64,000 nucleotides of DNA from Siphonodentalium dalli (lineage: Eukaryota > Mollusca > Scaphopoda > Gadilida > Siphonodentaliidae), in NCBI GenBank assembly GCA_032622095.1, contig CP136065.1, positions 217,354,151 through 217,418,150 of the forward strand, written 5' to 3'. The position numbers and the translations under genes were made by a program. Below the pieces are notes generated by a model. That model saw nothing but the letters and a program-made list of their open reading frames with translations, ran no database searches and was not told where the DNA came from. Every line of letters starts with the position of its first letter. The stretch's first letter is position 1. This document shows, piece by piece, positions 33,296 through 44,090 of this stretch.

Positions 33296-33741
33296 TGGTG
33301 TAAGATTTTTTTTAAAGGGACACCCCATGCAGGACCCATGCACAACATCCCTAATGCCATGGTCACATATCATTTTGGGAAAGATCATGTTATTCTTTAT
33401 AAAATGTAAAGTATAGTGTTCAGCGTGAGTCATTTATGAATTTTGCACTACCCGGTATACATTGCACGATAACGTTATCGATATAAATAACTGGTTTCAG
33501 ATTCAATTCGGCTGAACTTCGAAAAGCGGCCCAATTATTCTGCCGACCGCTTTTAGTCAGATTAGGTCAACAAAGTGTAACTTCCTTTTCGTGATACACT
33601 AAAGAGACCTCTGCATTATTGGGGTGTAAACTGGGTGACCCAACTGACAGTTGACAAATCACCAAACATGATTTAGTGCATCGCGGACAGGCTATGTAAA
33701 TATTTAGTATAGAGGGTTATAAGCCAGAAAAAGAGACCATT
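33296..33741. other. No gene; downstream flank of the minus-strand gene
   Basis: Nothing coding or repetitive is recognised between the tandem repeat and the probable poly(A) signal of the 33825-34390 exon. Confidence 0.35.
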
Positions 33742-33747
33742 TTTAAT
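33742..33747 (-). promoter_or_regulatory. ATTAAA poly(A) signal candidate
   Basis: ATTAAA on the minus strand, about 78 bp beyond the stop codon of the 33825-34390 exon. Confidence 0.4.
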
Positions 33748-33824
33748 GACAACATAGCTAGGTACAATATTCATTTCTTGTCACTGTGAACTGATGCACG
33801 AATATCAATGGTATTTCATTTGCA

Positions 33825-34390
33825 TCAGGATGCACGGATACTCTGTCTCGATTGCGCATGGCCTGAACTAATACGCGTCCCAGAACGTGGAGTCGACTGC
33901 GCATGACCTGAACTTATACGCGTCCCGGAACGTGGACTCGACTGCACATGGCCTGAACTAATACGCGTCCCAGAACGTGGAATCGACTGCGTATGACCTG
34001 AACTCATACGCGTCTCTTGACGTGGACTCGACTGCACATGGCCTGAACTAATACGCGTCCCAGAACGTGGAATCGACTGCACATGTCCTGAACTCATACG
34101 CGTCTCTTGGCGTGGACTCGACTGCGCATGTCCTGAACTCATACGCATCCCGGGACGTGTACTCGACTGCGCATGTCCTGAACTCATACGCGTCCCGGGA
34201 CGTGAACTCAAACGCGTCCCGGGACGTGGGCTCACGGGGTGAGTAATTGTCTGTAAGACTGTATCATCCACGTGTTCGTTATTATCCACCAGGTTATTAT
34301 AGATGTGCCAGAAGTAAGCACATTGATTCAGGAATCCTAAACCATTATTCGCCATACTTAGGAGCTTTCTCTCAAGGTCACCCGTCAGAC
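33825..34390 (-). CDS. Terminal exon of an unrecognised minus-strand gene, with 15-residue repeats
   Basis: The exon follows a strong acceptor on the minus strand (pyrimidine-rich tract, then tatcttttgcag, with intron ending at 34391). It begins in phase 1, matching the donor at 37349. The encoded segment starts with about 60 ordinary, non-repetitive residues (e.g. LERKLLSMANNGLGFLNQCA). Eight tandem copies of a 15-residue unit SPRSGTRISSGHAQS follow (two forms, RQETRMSSGH and RSGTRISSGH, alternate), then RQSIRAS and stop. The repeats correspond to a 45-bp minisatellite (about 33850-34230). The Ser/Arg/His-rich tail is likely disordered. I cannot identify the family. Confidence 0.65.
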
Positions 34391-34573
34391 CTGCAAAAGA
34401 TACAACTATCAATGAGAAATAACCAATCGTTACCAGATTTTTCGATCGTACTATTATTTATCTCTGGCATAGCACCGATTTTAACAAGGTTCTTTTAAAT
34501 TCAGAGAAATTTGCGTCTTATCAACTTTGAATTATTGTCGGTGACAGAGAAGTGCAAACGACAATTCCCATGA
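34391..34573. other. Intron sequence of the minus-strand gene
   Basis: Contains the acceptor pyrimidine tract; otherwise nothing recognised. Confidence 0.45.
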
Positions 34574-34912
34574 ATACAGTACCAGTCAAAAGAAGTGGTA
34601 CATGAAGCGCGCTATTTTCGCGCCCAATATCGCAATAATATTGCAAGTGGAAACGATTATAAGCGCGCCGCTAGCGATATTATTGCAATATTTCGCGCTT
34701 AATATCGCAATATTTCACGCTTAATATTGCAATATCGCGCGCTTAATATTGCGACATCTTGCGCTCAAAATTGTGACATCAAAATCAAATTATTGCTTCT
34801 TCTATATTGTTTATTGCATAAATACAGACAGTTTTATATTTGTATATAATTATAGTTGTAACTGCTATATATAGACTACATGTATATGCACAGTATTTAT
34901 CTATTATATATT
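34574..34912 (-). repeat. GCGC/TTAATATTGCGATATT repeat, unoccupied copy
   Basis: Begins 'tacagtaccagtcaaaagaagtgg' and in reverse complement runs collinearly with 10612-11995 minus the two insertions there. It then continues into 'cacagtatttatctattat', where it joins the AGGTCA array. It lies in the intron between 34390 and 37349. Confidence 0.8.
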
Positions 34913-36240
34913 TTGGAAGATCTGTCTGTCTGTGTGTGTGTGTATGTGTGTGTGTGTGTGTCTGTCTGTTCGCGATGGACTCGAAAACGGCCGAGCCGAT
35001 TTCGACGAAACTTGGTATGTGGGGGTACTTTCGGTCGGGGAGTGACATAGTCCTATTAATTTGCCCGTGCGACGTGACATTGACCTCGAAATCGGGTCAT
35101 TTCAAGGTCAAACGCCCGAATATCACAGGATTTCGATGAAACTTGGTATGTGGGGGTACTTTCGGCCGTGGAGTGGCATGGGCCTGTTAATTTGCCCGTG
35201 CGACGTGACATTGACCTTAAAATCGGGTCATTTCAAGGTCAAACGCCCGAATATCACGGGATTTGGATGAAACTTGGCATGTGGGTGTATTTTCGGCCTG
35301 GGAGTGGCATAGGCTTATTAATTTGCCCGTGCGACGTGACCTTGACCTTGAAATCGGGTCATTTCAAGGTCAATCGCCCGAATATCACGGGATTTCGATG
35401 AAAATTAGTGTCTAGGGATACTTTCGTATGGGGAGTCTCATAAGCCTATTCATTTGCCCGTGCGACGTGACTTTGACCTTGAAATCGGGTCAATTCAAGG
35501 TCAAATCGCGAATTTTGATGGGATTTCCACGAAAGTTGATACATAGGGTTACTTTTGTCCACTGAGTGTTTTGGACGGGTCGAATCGAGACCCCGACCTG
35601 ACCTCGACCTTCAAAATTATCAATTCAAGGTCAAATCGAGTAAAACCGGATGGATTTCGACGGGTACGTTTGTCGGGTACTTTTGTCCGGGCAGTGTTTT
35701 GGACGGGTCAAATCGTGACCCCACCTGACCTTCACCTTCAAAATGGACAATTCAATGTGAAAGCCCGGACGAAGTCGGGTCAACTTCTAGCATGTTAGCC
35801 CGCCACTGGCGGCATTCGTCCCATGGCTTTGTTCGAAAAAGCAATTGCAACAGGTTCCGAGACACTTGTGCTGCATTTGTACCAAATTTCGTCGAAATCA
35901 GCAAGTCTTACCCGATTTGACCTTGAATTGACAATTTTGTAGGTCAAGGTCAGGTCGTGGTCATATTTGACCCGTCCAAAACACTCCCCGGACAAAAGAA
36001 CAGAAATCCGCCAGTTTTACCCAATTTGACCTTGAATTGACCAGTTTGAAGGTCAATGTCACATCGGGGTCACGATTTGACCCGTCCGTGACGTTTTCGG
36101 GACAAATGTACCCATAGGTAGCAAGTTTGGGCTCAATCGATTGACCCGTCCCGAGTTGACCATTTTGCTTCCATAGAATTTTTAACAGCTTAGAAAACAC
36201 AAAGAATAGCTGAGCCCCAAAATTTATTAACACATGATTT
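34913..36240 (-). repeat. AGGTCA-rich repeat array, inverse orientation
   Basis: Begins with an inverted 'tatatattttggaagatctgtctgtc' and a TG run, then four 115-125 bp modules ('tgtgggggtactttcgg', 'gcccgtgcgacgtgac', 'atcgggtcatttcaaggtca'). It ends with 'gcccggacgaagtcgggtca' near 35765, the mirror image of the units at 27583. From 35783 it changes to the 'agcccgccactggcggcatt' module. It is intronic to the minus-strand gene. The ORFs here are repeat shadows. Confidence 0.8.
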
Positions 36241-36570
36241 CGCATTCAAATCGATTTATGTCGATAAAACTCTTATTTTTCAAAATTTCAAGCTGAGACT
36301 TCGTGTGACTGTGTGTAATTCTTATATATTCTTAAAATGACACAGTCCAACACGTAATTATGTTTTAGATGGAAGAAATTAAATTTTTTCGATGCTAAAT
36401 TTTAACATAGGATTTCCCATTAAAATCGATTTATGTCGATAAAACTCTTATTTTTCTGAGACTTGGTGTGTATGTGTATAATACTTACATATTCTTAAAA
36501 TGACAGAGTCCAGCACGTAATTATGTTGTTGATAAAAGAAATTAAATTTTTTCGATGCTAAATTTCGAGC
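36238..36570 (+). repeat. Tandem duplication of about 165 bp
   Basis: Two copies share 'aaaatcgatttatgtcgata', 'attcttaaaatgacacagtc' and 'gaaattaaattttttcgatg'. Divergence is modest. Confidence 0.85.
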
Positions 36571-36796
36571 GATAACGTTGCGTTGAATTGTAAACAAACG
36601 CTCTTTTATAGCGACGCGTCATATACAACGCTCATTAAATTATCACTTGATTAACCACCGCAGTGCCGTTTTGTGACTGAGAGTGGAGAACGGGTGCTTT
36701 GAGCTTCTCCAAAACGTGACGCCGACGGTGTCCGTGGGATTTTACCCTTAGCTAGGAAGTTTGAGCTCAATCCGCGCAGCCGTTTTAGATTCTATG

Positions 36797-36818
36797 AAGT
36801 ACCCACACACACATATAT

Positions 36819-36865
<47 letters not shown>
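36797..36865. repeat. AC/AT microsatellite
   Basis: 'acacacacatatatac' followed by about 17 TA units. Confidence 0.95.
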
Positions 36866-36866
<1 letters not shown>

Positions 36867-36894
36867 GTAGTTCTCAAAATATGTATATCCACAG

Positions 36895-37108
36895 TATTTA
36901 TCTAATATAAATATAACACTATCGGATCTGTATGAAATTTTGCGCGCTTAATATCGCAATATTTTACGCTCAATATCGCAATAATAAGCGCGACAGATTT
37001 GTTGTATTGCGCTATAATCGCGCCTTTTCCGAAATTAAGCGCGCTCAATATCGCAATAACAACACACCCCAATATACCAATTTCTTCTGACTGGTACTGT
37101 ATAATTAC
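36895..37108 (-). repeat. GCGC/TTAATATTGCGATATT repeat, deleted copy
   Basis: The reverse complement matches 10612-10815: the end 'tacagtaccagtcagaagaa', 'gcgcgattatagcgcaa', and 'ccgatagtgttatatttatatt'. It is intronic. Confidence 0.8.
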
Positions 37109-37348
37109 TCGTATTATACGTATATTACTGCATGTTACAGGCAAAGGTTTCATTTGAAACGATACTGAAACGGAATTACTGGCAACATGCTAACTTCAGT
37201 AGAAACCCAACTCTAAACTTCTGAGATCTTTATACGTAATTATTCCAATCGCAGAAATACAAGTCCGACTCGTTTTATAAATATACATTCTGGAATCGTT
37301 AATTCAATTCGGCTCGGAGAATCGAACTGTCCGTGCGGGTAGACTCAC

Positions 37349-37625
37349 GTCGATTGGTCGTCCTAACGAAATGATCGAGGTAAATTTTATCGTCGTAAAG
37401 TTCCTGTAGAAGCTTTTTCATCTTGTCATCTCTCGCTTCAATCTTTTGTAGAAAGTCTGGTGGTACTTCTGTCGACCAATCACAATCGTTTTCACATTTA
37501 TATCTGCTTCTAGGTTTGATAACCTTTTGCCGTGCGCATCCGAGGCCACTTTTCTTTTGCGGCGGCTTCAAGTTTACGTTTATCGACAGACTCGATTTTT
37601 TTGACTGGCTGGAATCCACCGATGC
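37349..37625 (-). CDS. Penultimate exon of the unrecognised minus-strand gene
   Basis: On the minus strand the exon follows acceptor 'cggttcgacatttccag' and ends at a consensus donor CGAC|GTGAGT. It is 277 bp: phase 0 in, phase 1 out, which fits the phase-1 start of the exon at 34390 (C + GT gives Arg). The 92 residues include a basic stretch (PPQKKSGLGCARQKVIKPRS), a CENDCDWSTEVPPDFLQ segment, and a likely amphipathic helix (KIEARDDKMKKLLQELYDD). Nearly 3 kb of repeat-filled intron separates the two exons. If read through, the frame would end at 37299. Family unknown. Confidence 0.6.
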
Positions 37626-37876
37626 CTGGAAATGTCGAACCGTTAGCAATGTATTCAGAGTTACAGGACAGTTGTTATATATGAACTGTACGTTCCGTCT
37701 AATTGAGATCATTGTGTACAACACAACTGGGCTCGTATTTGACAACTGGATTCATTTTATATAATTTTTCAGCGGCTGAACGCATATGGTACCCCCGCTA
37801 GAGACTCTAGGACACACACCACAGTCGTTATGAATGACCCAATTTATCATATTTGCCATTTATTAATCGACACCAC

Positions 37877-38015
37877 CTTAGGACTAAATCGCGAACACTC
37901 AGCGGATAAAATCCGCATATTATGGAAGAAAATCATCATACTGAATCTTTCTGCGGAATGAGTGTTCAAGATACAATTGGGCTGGTGGATACTTCGCGTC
38001 TCTTTATGTTCAAGA
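37877..38015 (-). CDS. Tentative upstream exon of the same minus-strand gene
   Basis: A minus-strand open segment lies between 'gacgtacacag' and CCTAAG|GTGGTG, ending in phase 0 as the 37625 exon would require. Donor and acceptor are weak and the 46 residues are not recognisable. Confidence 0.2.
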
Positions 38016-38214
38016 CTGTGTACGTCAGTGCACAACACGCTGCTATATATTGAAATGAACCAAGCATGTATAATGTTGCTATGCTAGCCGTAAAATCCTC
38101 TTGATAAGATCATAATAAACCGCCGCGATAACAATCATGGAATCTATCGGCTCAGCCCGCAGCCCGCATTTATTGGAGAATTGTTTTTAAAATGTGCAGG
38201 TATGTTTAGGATCA

Positions 38215-38460
38215 TGTTCATAGATGGAGCCATTGAATTTGATCAATTTTCGATTAAAAACATGGCCACCGGCAGCCATCTTGGAATTTACTCTTTGCCT
38301 GACTAAATCCTTCAGCACATCCTACAGTCAACATCCGACATCCAATTGTCACAAAACTTCATATGGATATTCGGGATGTCCTCTAGAATGGAGCCATTGA
38401 TTATTTCCGAAATTCGTTATAAAACATGGCTGTCAGCAGTCATCTTGGATTTAAAATTTG
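38215..38460 (+). repeat. Two-copy degenerate repeat
   Basis: 'ggagccattga', 'aaaacatggc' and 'ggcagccatcttgga' occur in order at 38227-38286 and again at 38391-38452. Confidence 0.55.
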
Positions 38461-38944
38461 AATTCATCTGCACACCTTGCAACCCACATTTATTCGTGAA
38501 ATGTTTCAAATGAAAATAATTTCATCACAAAATTCAAGACCTTTATTGTAAATGTTTGGCTTTCCTTCTTTATCATTCTATTCATTGCTCAGACAAAAAT
38601 AAACTCCTTCCCCAGTTGAGCTACAGTGTCATTGACACTTTTATTTTCATCTTTGTTATTATATACTGTAAAAATAACTAACCAGACACCAGTAAAATGA
38701 ACTAGTAAAGCAAGTTAGTATATTTAATAAATATCAAAGTAGCAATACATATATCTAAGCGACACCCGGAAACTACGTTTAATATTGCTATTGTTAATTA
38801 ACCTGTTGTATTATAATGGCTTATTGTAAAACCTAACGATGTTGAGAAATCTAACTCAGTTTTTACGCGCGCTCCGCCTGTATACTAATGTAGATATTCT
38901 TGTTTCGCCTGGGCGCATCGGTGTTTTATTTATAGAATGGGAAT
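38461..38944. other. No gene recognised
   Basis: AT-rich. The 69-codon plus frame at 38839 overlaps the dispersed repeat and is not supported. Confidence 0.4.
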
Positions 38945-39040
38945 TTTTGGGAGGATTAAAAGTCGAACTGCCACCGGAGGCCGGGTCCGGTAAAAGGTGT
39001 AGTTGGGAATTTCAATTTCGTTTATTGTCGTTAACATTAT
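38945..39040 (+). repeat. Dispersed repeat matching 12906-13018 (inverse)
   Basis: See 12906: shared 'ggtaaaaggtgtagttggga' and 'tttcaatttcgtttattg'. Confidence 0.5.
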
Positions 39041-39507
39041 ATCAATAATGTTGATTTTTGGTTTGTGATAATAAGCTATGCCAATTACAAATAAATGAAA
39101 AAGATAATTTGTAAGTCTTATATTTCAACTTTTAAAGACATTTTTCGTTCTGCAGCCCACTGGGAGTTGTGGTCGGAGACGACCGAGTCGTCCGCCGGTT
39201 CGTTAATTAGGTGCTGGTTGTTATTGTTATTTTAACGGAATTCTGAGTTGGTCATTCGCAAAAACAATATATTTTATATTCTATAATTACAATCATGGGT
39301 ATATAACATTAAATTATGATCTTGAGCGCGTTACAATGTCTGACATTGGTTTTCTTGTCTCCAGTGTTGCTAATGCATCTTTCACCAGCGTAAGCATATC
39401 TAACATAATATAGCAGAAGAGGAATAACTCTATGGTTTACACGAATGGCTTCAACCCGAGTATTTTCATATCCAGAGTATGACAAACGAGGATCAACGAT
39501 GTTTAAC
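39041..39507. other. No gene recognised
   Basis: Unassigned AT-rich sequence leading into the 21-bp array. Confidence 0.4.
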
Positions 39508-39510
39508 AGA

Positions 39511-39705
39511 TACGCATATCCATACAGATGGGGTACATACCCATACAGATGGGGTACATATCCATACAGATGGGGTACATACCCATACAGATGGGGTACA
39601 TATCCATACAGATGGGGTACATATCCATACAGATGGGGTACATACCCATACAGATGGGGTACATATCCATACAGATGGGGTACATATCCATACAGATGGG
39701 GTTTG
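39511..39705. repeat. 21-bp minisatellite, nine units, open in all six frames
   Basis: Unit CATATCCATACAGATGGGGTA, nine copies with a T/C variant at one site in the order T C T C T T C T T. The unit has no stop codon in any frame on either strand, so six overlapping ORFs appear here. None is a credible gene. Confidence 0.92.
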
Positions 39706-41196
39706 GAGCCAATCAATATTGTCTATTAATTCATGTAATGACATTTAGACAACATTAATTAACATATGTACATAGAATTTACAGATTACACGCGTGCATT
39801 TCAATATTTTTTACCGACAGTAGCAGGCAGCCGCGAGTAAACTACAGCTACACACATTATTTGAAAATCCAAACAATGCATGCAGCTCCTATCTACCCAC
39901 GACTACCAACTACTGTGGTAACACCCTGACTCTCACCATCCCTGCCATACCACATCACCAGGCGCCTTGGCAGAGCACACCCCGTTCCACACGAGACAAA
40001 TGCACTGTGTAGAGCGGGGCCCAATCGGCCCAGGCATCCCTCCGCGGCATCGCAGAGATGATGCGCTTTTTCTGACCATCTCTTATTTTTCATATCTGTC
40101 GAAATATTCTTATTATAATTAAAATAAACTTTAGATGAGCCTAAATATATCGATGATGTATTATTTCACAATATAAAACATGGCAGTAACTTTAGTTATT
40201 ATCACTCTCATTTTCGCTATAGTCATTGATTTCAGTAAATCACGATAGGTATAATGTATCGACATAGATGTGGGAACCACGCGGCGGATGCCAAACGCGT
40301 TGATGTTTGTACAAGAGTGAGTTGACGCGTTATGGTCATGGATAAAAATAGGTCGATACACACTTACACATAAAACTGATATGCAACAACAATGAAGTGG
40401 TATATACGTGAATGTTCATCTCAAAAGATGAACTGAGTCTCGTTTTATTTTTGGTGCATTTAACAATACAGAGCGTTTCTTGTTATTTTCCTGGTACGCT
40501 ACACATAAAGAGCGGCCGGATGTGCCGAGTTACATTAAGAAAATAAATCTCTATGAATTTCGTAAGTCTGTCTGAGTAATATGAAGTCCAAACAGTTACG
40601 CACATGTGTTCATCGAGCTATTAACGATGAGCAACTAATTCAAAGCTCATTGGCGGTTTGATATGGTCGCTTTTGTTAAATGGTGCTCCGGTTCCAGGGA
40701 TAAAATGGGTTGGTATAAGTTATGTACTCTTATGCGGAATATATATGAATGCGACACTATATTCAGAAATTATATAATTTATAAACATCGGTCCATATTG
40801 TTATTTATCAGGAAAATCAAAAAGTCGTTCCTTGTTATTATATTCCTGAAATGATAAAAATAAAGTGCATTTATCAGATGTTTGTGAGTGCAAATTATTG
40901 AAAACAGCTCACACAATTGGTATCACACATGCAATGTGGTTACACCCCTCCTAAATAAAACTTACGACAGACATTTTCTGGGTGTCTCGTGGGGATTGCC
41001 TCGATATTCCCTGTTGTAGAACTGAAATTGAATGAAGTCGATTAATATACACGTTAATTAAGATAAAGGTTATCTGCGCTCTAAGAAACAATATTTTTCG
41101 TTTTCCAAAATTAAGCCGGTGCAATTCGTGCAATTTCGTTTGCGTAACCTTTAGGCGATCTGAACGATGGTTCGCGCGAAATTTGCAGGCATGCAT
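39706..41196. other. No gene recognised; small GC-rich island at 39890-40090
   Basis: A 66-codon minus frame (39893-40093) coincides with a GC-rich patch in an AT-rich setting but resembles nothing I know. Fragments near 40480 and 40815 resemble the 'aaagagcgtt..ttgttattttcctg' interior of MITE family B. Confidence 0.35.
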
Positions 41197-41290
41197 TTTA
41201 AGAACATTATCGACTCAAAATGAGGCCATTCTAAGCAGATTATCTACCTAAAACAAGTTATATTGCGCGGATTTTCGGGAGAACAGGCTG
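41197..41290 (+). repeat. 'cacattatcgactca ... ttttcgggagaac' repeat, copy 1
   Basis: Shares 'acattatcgactca', 'attctaagcagattat' and 'ttttcgggagaac' with 52800-52930, 53425-53520 and (reverse) 54411-54507. Confidence 0.7.
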
Positions 41291-41380
41291 GGGTGGTATA
41301 TGCACAAACATATGAAAATATATTCATATTTAATAGCTCAATATCCATAGCTTTCGTGCCACGCCCTTCTTCAATTGTCT

Positions 41381-42416
41381 ACCGGTTTCACCCGCATAAA
41401 CAGCACATCCACATTTTTTGCAGCATAGTGCATATACTAGATGTTTTGTTCTGCGTGTGTCTTGTCGTGAATTCGTTCTGGCCATCGGTTGATTTTACCT
41501 TTCCGTGCATCAACCTGTCGCATGTATTACACAAAGCAGTACATTGTTCCCTCTTTGTCATAGCAGATTTAGCGGTCTTCTTATGCAGGAGCAGGTCTCC
41601 TAAGTTTACATCTCGTCGGTATTAAATCAGAGGGGGTTTTGGAACACTTTCTCGTGCACATGTGTTTTCTCGTTATATCAGATAAATTAGCCAATCCCTC
41701 TGATTAAGTCACAACCAAGGGTTCTCGGGATGAACTTTCAACTTCTCCTTTTGTTTAAGTAGTTGTGATCGGTCAAGCTTATCAACCCTAGAGAGTTGTC
41801 CCTCGATGAACCTACTACTGTATCCACGAATACGAAGCTGACGTTTCAGATTCCGTCGGTGCTTATAATAGTCCACTTTCATACGTGTATATTCTCCTTA
41901 TTCTAACACCCAGTTCGTAGATGACAGCCCATTTTGTGTGGTTGGGATGGTCAGATTTACTCGACAAGTATAACTGTTTGTCTGTAGACTCGCGATACAA
42001 GTCCGTATAAATCAGGCCATTGATGATCTTCACATATGTATCAAGAAATTATATGCCCTTATCGCTATGTCTCAACTCAACTTTCACGTTAGAGTGGATC
42101 GAATTAGCGTGGATTGTAAACCGTAAATCCTCAATACTCCCCGTCCAAATGCCAAATCCATGGTCAATGAATCTTTTATAAAACCACGGTTTTACATCAA
42201 AATCCACCAGAGCCTCGTCCCACTTCCGCATATATGAACATGCAAAATTCTTACCCAATCTTGAGCCAATAGCCACACCATCTGTCTGGATGTAGTTGTT
42301 AATGCCTAGACAGAAGTTGTTGTTGTCCAGAACAGTTTCAATCATTTCAAGTACAGTTGGAATAAAAAAGCTTTTTTCGAGAATCCAGTGCAATTTTGCA
42401 TGCATCAATTCCCCTA
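41381..42416 (-). pseudogene. Penelope-like element fragment: RT, linker and GIY-YIG endonuclease
   Basis: Minus strand, read from 42416 down. The RT segment has NNYIQTDGVAIGSRL and YKRFIDHGFGIW, where the catalytic Asp-Asp has become Asp-His. An in-frame stop lies at 42049, then FLDTYVKIINGLIYTDLY and an LRIRGYSSRF-like linker. The GIY-YIG nuclease follows near 41380-41630 (NTCDRLMHGKVKSTDG, then VYALCCKKCGCAVYAGETGR; the usual YIG reads YAG). Order RT then GIY-YIG is diagnostic for Penelope-like retroelements. It is truncated at both ends and carries stops and frameshifts. Confidence 0.85.
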
Positions 42417-42890
42417 TATATTTAGGAGACCTGATCGTGCATAAGAAGACCGATAAGGCTGTTATGACAAAGGAGGAACAATGTACTGCTTTGTGTAATA
42501 CATGCGGAAGGTTGATGCACGGAAAGGTAAAATCAACCGATGGCCAGAACGAATTCACGACAAGACAAGGTGTCACCTGGAGAATACAAAATGTGGATGT
42601 GCTGTGTATACGTGTGAAACCGGTAGACAATTGAAGGAAAGACTCACGGAGCACATTCGGGACATTTGAAAGCACCCAGACAACCCCGCCTATGTTCACT
42701 TCAGCGGGCACGGGCATTGGGGAGTGCATGATATGTCCGTTGCGGTGATGTAGGTCATATCCGACAATAAACAATTACGGTTGGTGAAAGAAGATAACTG
42801 GATTTCAATCCGACGTCTTGACACAAGACACGGCGCGGTTTTAACACCAAAACCAATTCCATCGCAACGGAGTGAAAATGGCGGGAAATA
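42413..42890 (+). pseudogene. Second Penelope-like fragment, GIY-YIG endonuclease, head to head with the first
   Basis: Plus strand. It opens with YLGDLIVHKKTDKAVMTKEE, then NTCGRLMHGKVKSTDGQNEF, then after a frameshift KCGCAVYTCETGRQLKERLT, followed by EHIRDI and a WISIRRLDTRHG-like end. The catalytic Arg/Glu region of the nuclease is partly readable. About 220 bp (42413-42635) are an inverted repeat of 41400-41630 in the first fragment. Confidence 0.85.
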
Positions 42891-43496
42891 ATTATCCGTG
42901 ACGTCGGTGTGGCTGAGACGCATAAGTCGACGTTACAACGGACTTCATCATTATTCTGTCGAACATTGTCAGTGACTGCTGCTGCAAAATGTAATTTTCA
43001 GATACTATGATTCCACTGAAGAACGGCATGGCCCGAAAGCTATGGACATTGAGCTATTATTTATTAATTGTTATAATATTCGGTCCCTCAATACATGGAC
43101 CATTCACTACTGGTATTCATATTTAACCTATAAATCGTGAAAATATGTTCATATTTAACATATAAATCACATAGGTTCATATTGAACTATATATCACAGA
43201 TGTTCACATTGAACCAATATATTCACATTGTTTCGTATATGTATTGAACCTATATGTTCACATATGTTCATATTGGACGCATTTGATTCTAAAATAGGCC
43301 AATGGTTAACTGTGACGCAGGACACAACGAAAACAAATTACCACATGCAGTACATAGGCTTGTATAAAACCTATTGCCCACAATAGTGCCTGTTGCATGA
43401 TTTATTTCGTTCATATTGAACGATTTTCTCTTCCAAATAGGCTTGTATTGAGCTTATGGTCCATGGTGTATGTACAGCGCAGGTCCTGGTGTTTTA
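42891..43496. other. No gene; degenerate 'gttcatattgaacctatat' motif cluster
   Basis: Between about 43105 and 43280, and once near 43410, a loose 18-20 bp motif around 'gttcatattgaac' recurs in irregular spacing. No coding sequence. Confidence 0.5.
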
Positions 43497-43507
43497 TTAC
43501 CCCTCAC

Positions 43508-43656
43508 CTGAAGTGTGCTCGTCGTCACTACTCTCTGAAGCGTTATTATCATATGTCAAATGCTCATAGTCCAGACAGGGAGCTGTATTTGGTCTGCGGA
43601 TCAGGTCCAGATACGCCGCCTTGCTTTTTGTGATGGATGCTGTGCCGAAAGGTACC
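43508..43656 (-). CDS. Candidate internal exon, unknown gene
   Basis: On the minus strand, acceptor 'aaaatgatcacag' (weak pyrimidine tract) is followed by 149 bp open in one frame and a strong donor CTTCAG|GTGAGG. The 49 codons read like real protein: ITKSKAAYLDLIRRPNTAPC, then an acidic tail NNASESSDDEHTS. Phase 2 in, phase 1 out. Skipping the donor, the frame closes at 43497 with TAA, so it could also be a last exon. Gene family not recognised; its phase does not pair directly with the exon at 37625. Confidence 0.45.
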
Positions 43657-44090
43657 CTGTGATCATTTTTCTAAAGGAAATTGAAAACATAATATAACAG
43701 AACAGCTTTCGTCCTATTCACAAAGTAGGTTATGAGATAATGGACAAAGTTGTTTGTCATTTAACTGTTCAATAATATAGGACTGTATTTATGACGGACT
43801 GGTCTGTGTATATTGCATTAGCGTCAATTTAGACCATTAGCAGAGCGAGTCCAAATCCGAGCACAAAAATCTCAATGAAAGTGATTTTAAACACAATACT
43901 ATGCCCAAAATCGGAGTGATGGTTTGCAAAAACTATAAACATAAACTGACTTACTTTTATCCAGATATCAGGATTCGTACTCGGACCGATAAAATGGAGC
44001 AGTTTCCTACTTCGTCTACTTCACACAATTAAAGGGAAATCTATCAAATTGAAATAATTCTGGATAGTGGATTCAGCGAAGACGGAGACA
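43657..44090. other. No gene recognised
   Basis: Unassigned, AT-rich. Confidence 0.4.

Noticed and set aside
37877-38015. Confident third exon of the minus-strand gene
   Set aside because: Phase fits but both splice sites are weak; kept only as a low-confidence feature.
39309-39758. Six overlapping ORFs of 69-135 codons
   Set aside because: All derive from a nine-copy 21-bp minisatellite that is open in every frame.
39893-40093. 66-codon GC-rich minus ORF as a host exon
   Set aside because: No clear acceptor or donor and no recognisable protein; left as an unexplained GC patch.
42049-42774. 241-codon minus ORF as a single gene
   Set aside because: Its first half is antisense to the plus-strand Penelope-like endonuclease; only the part below 42416 is RT sequence.
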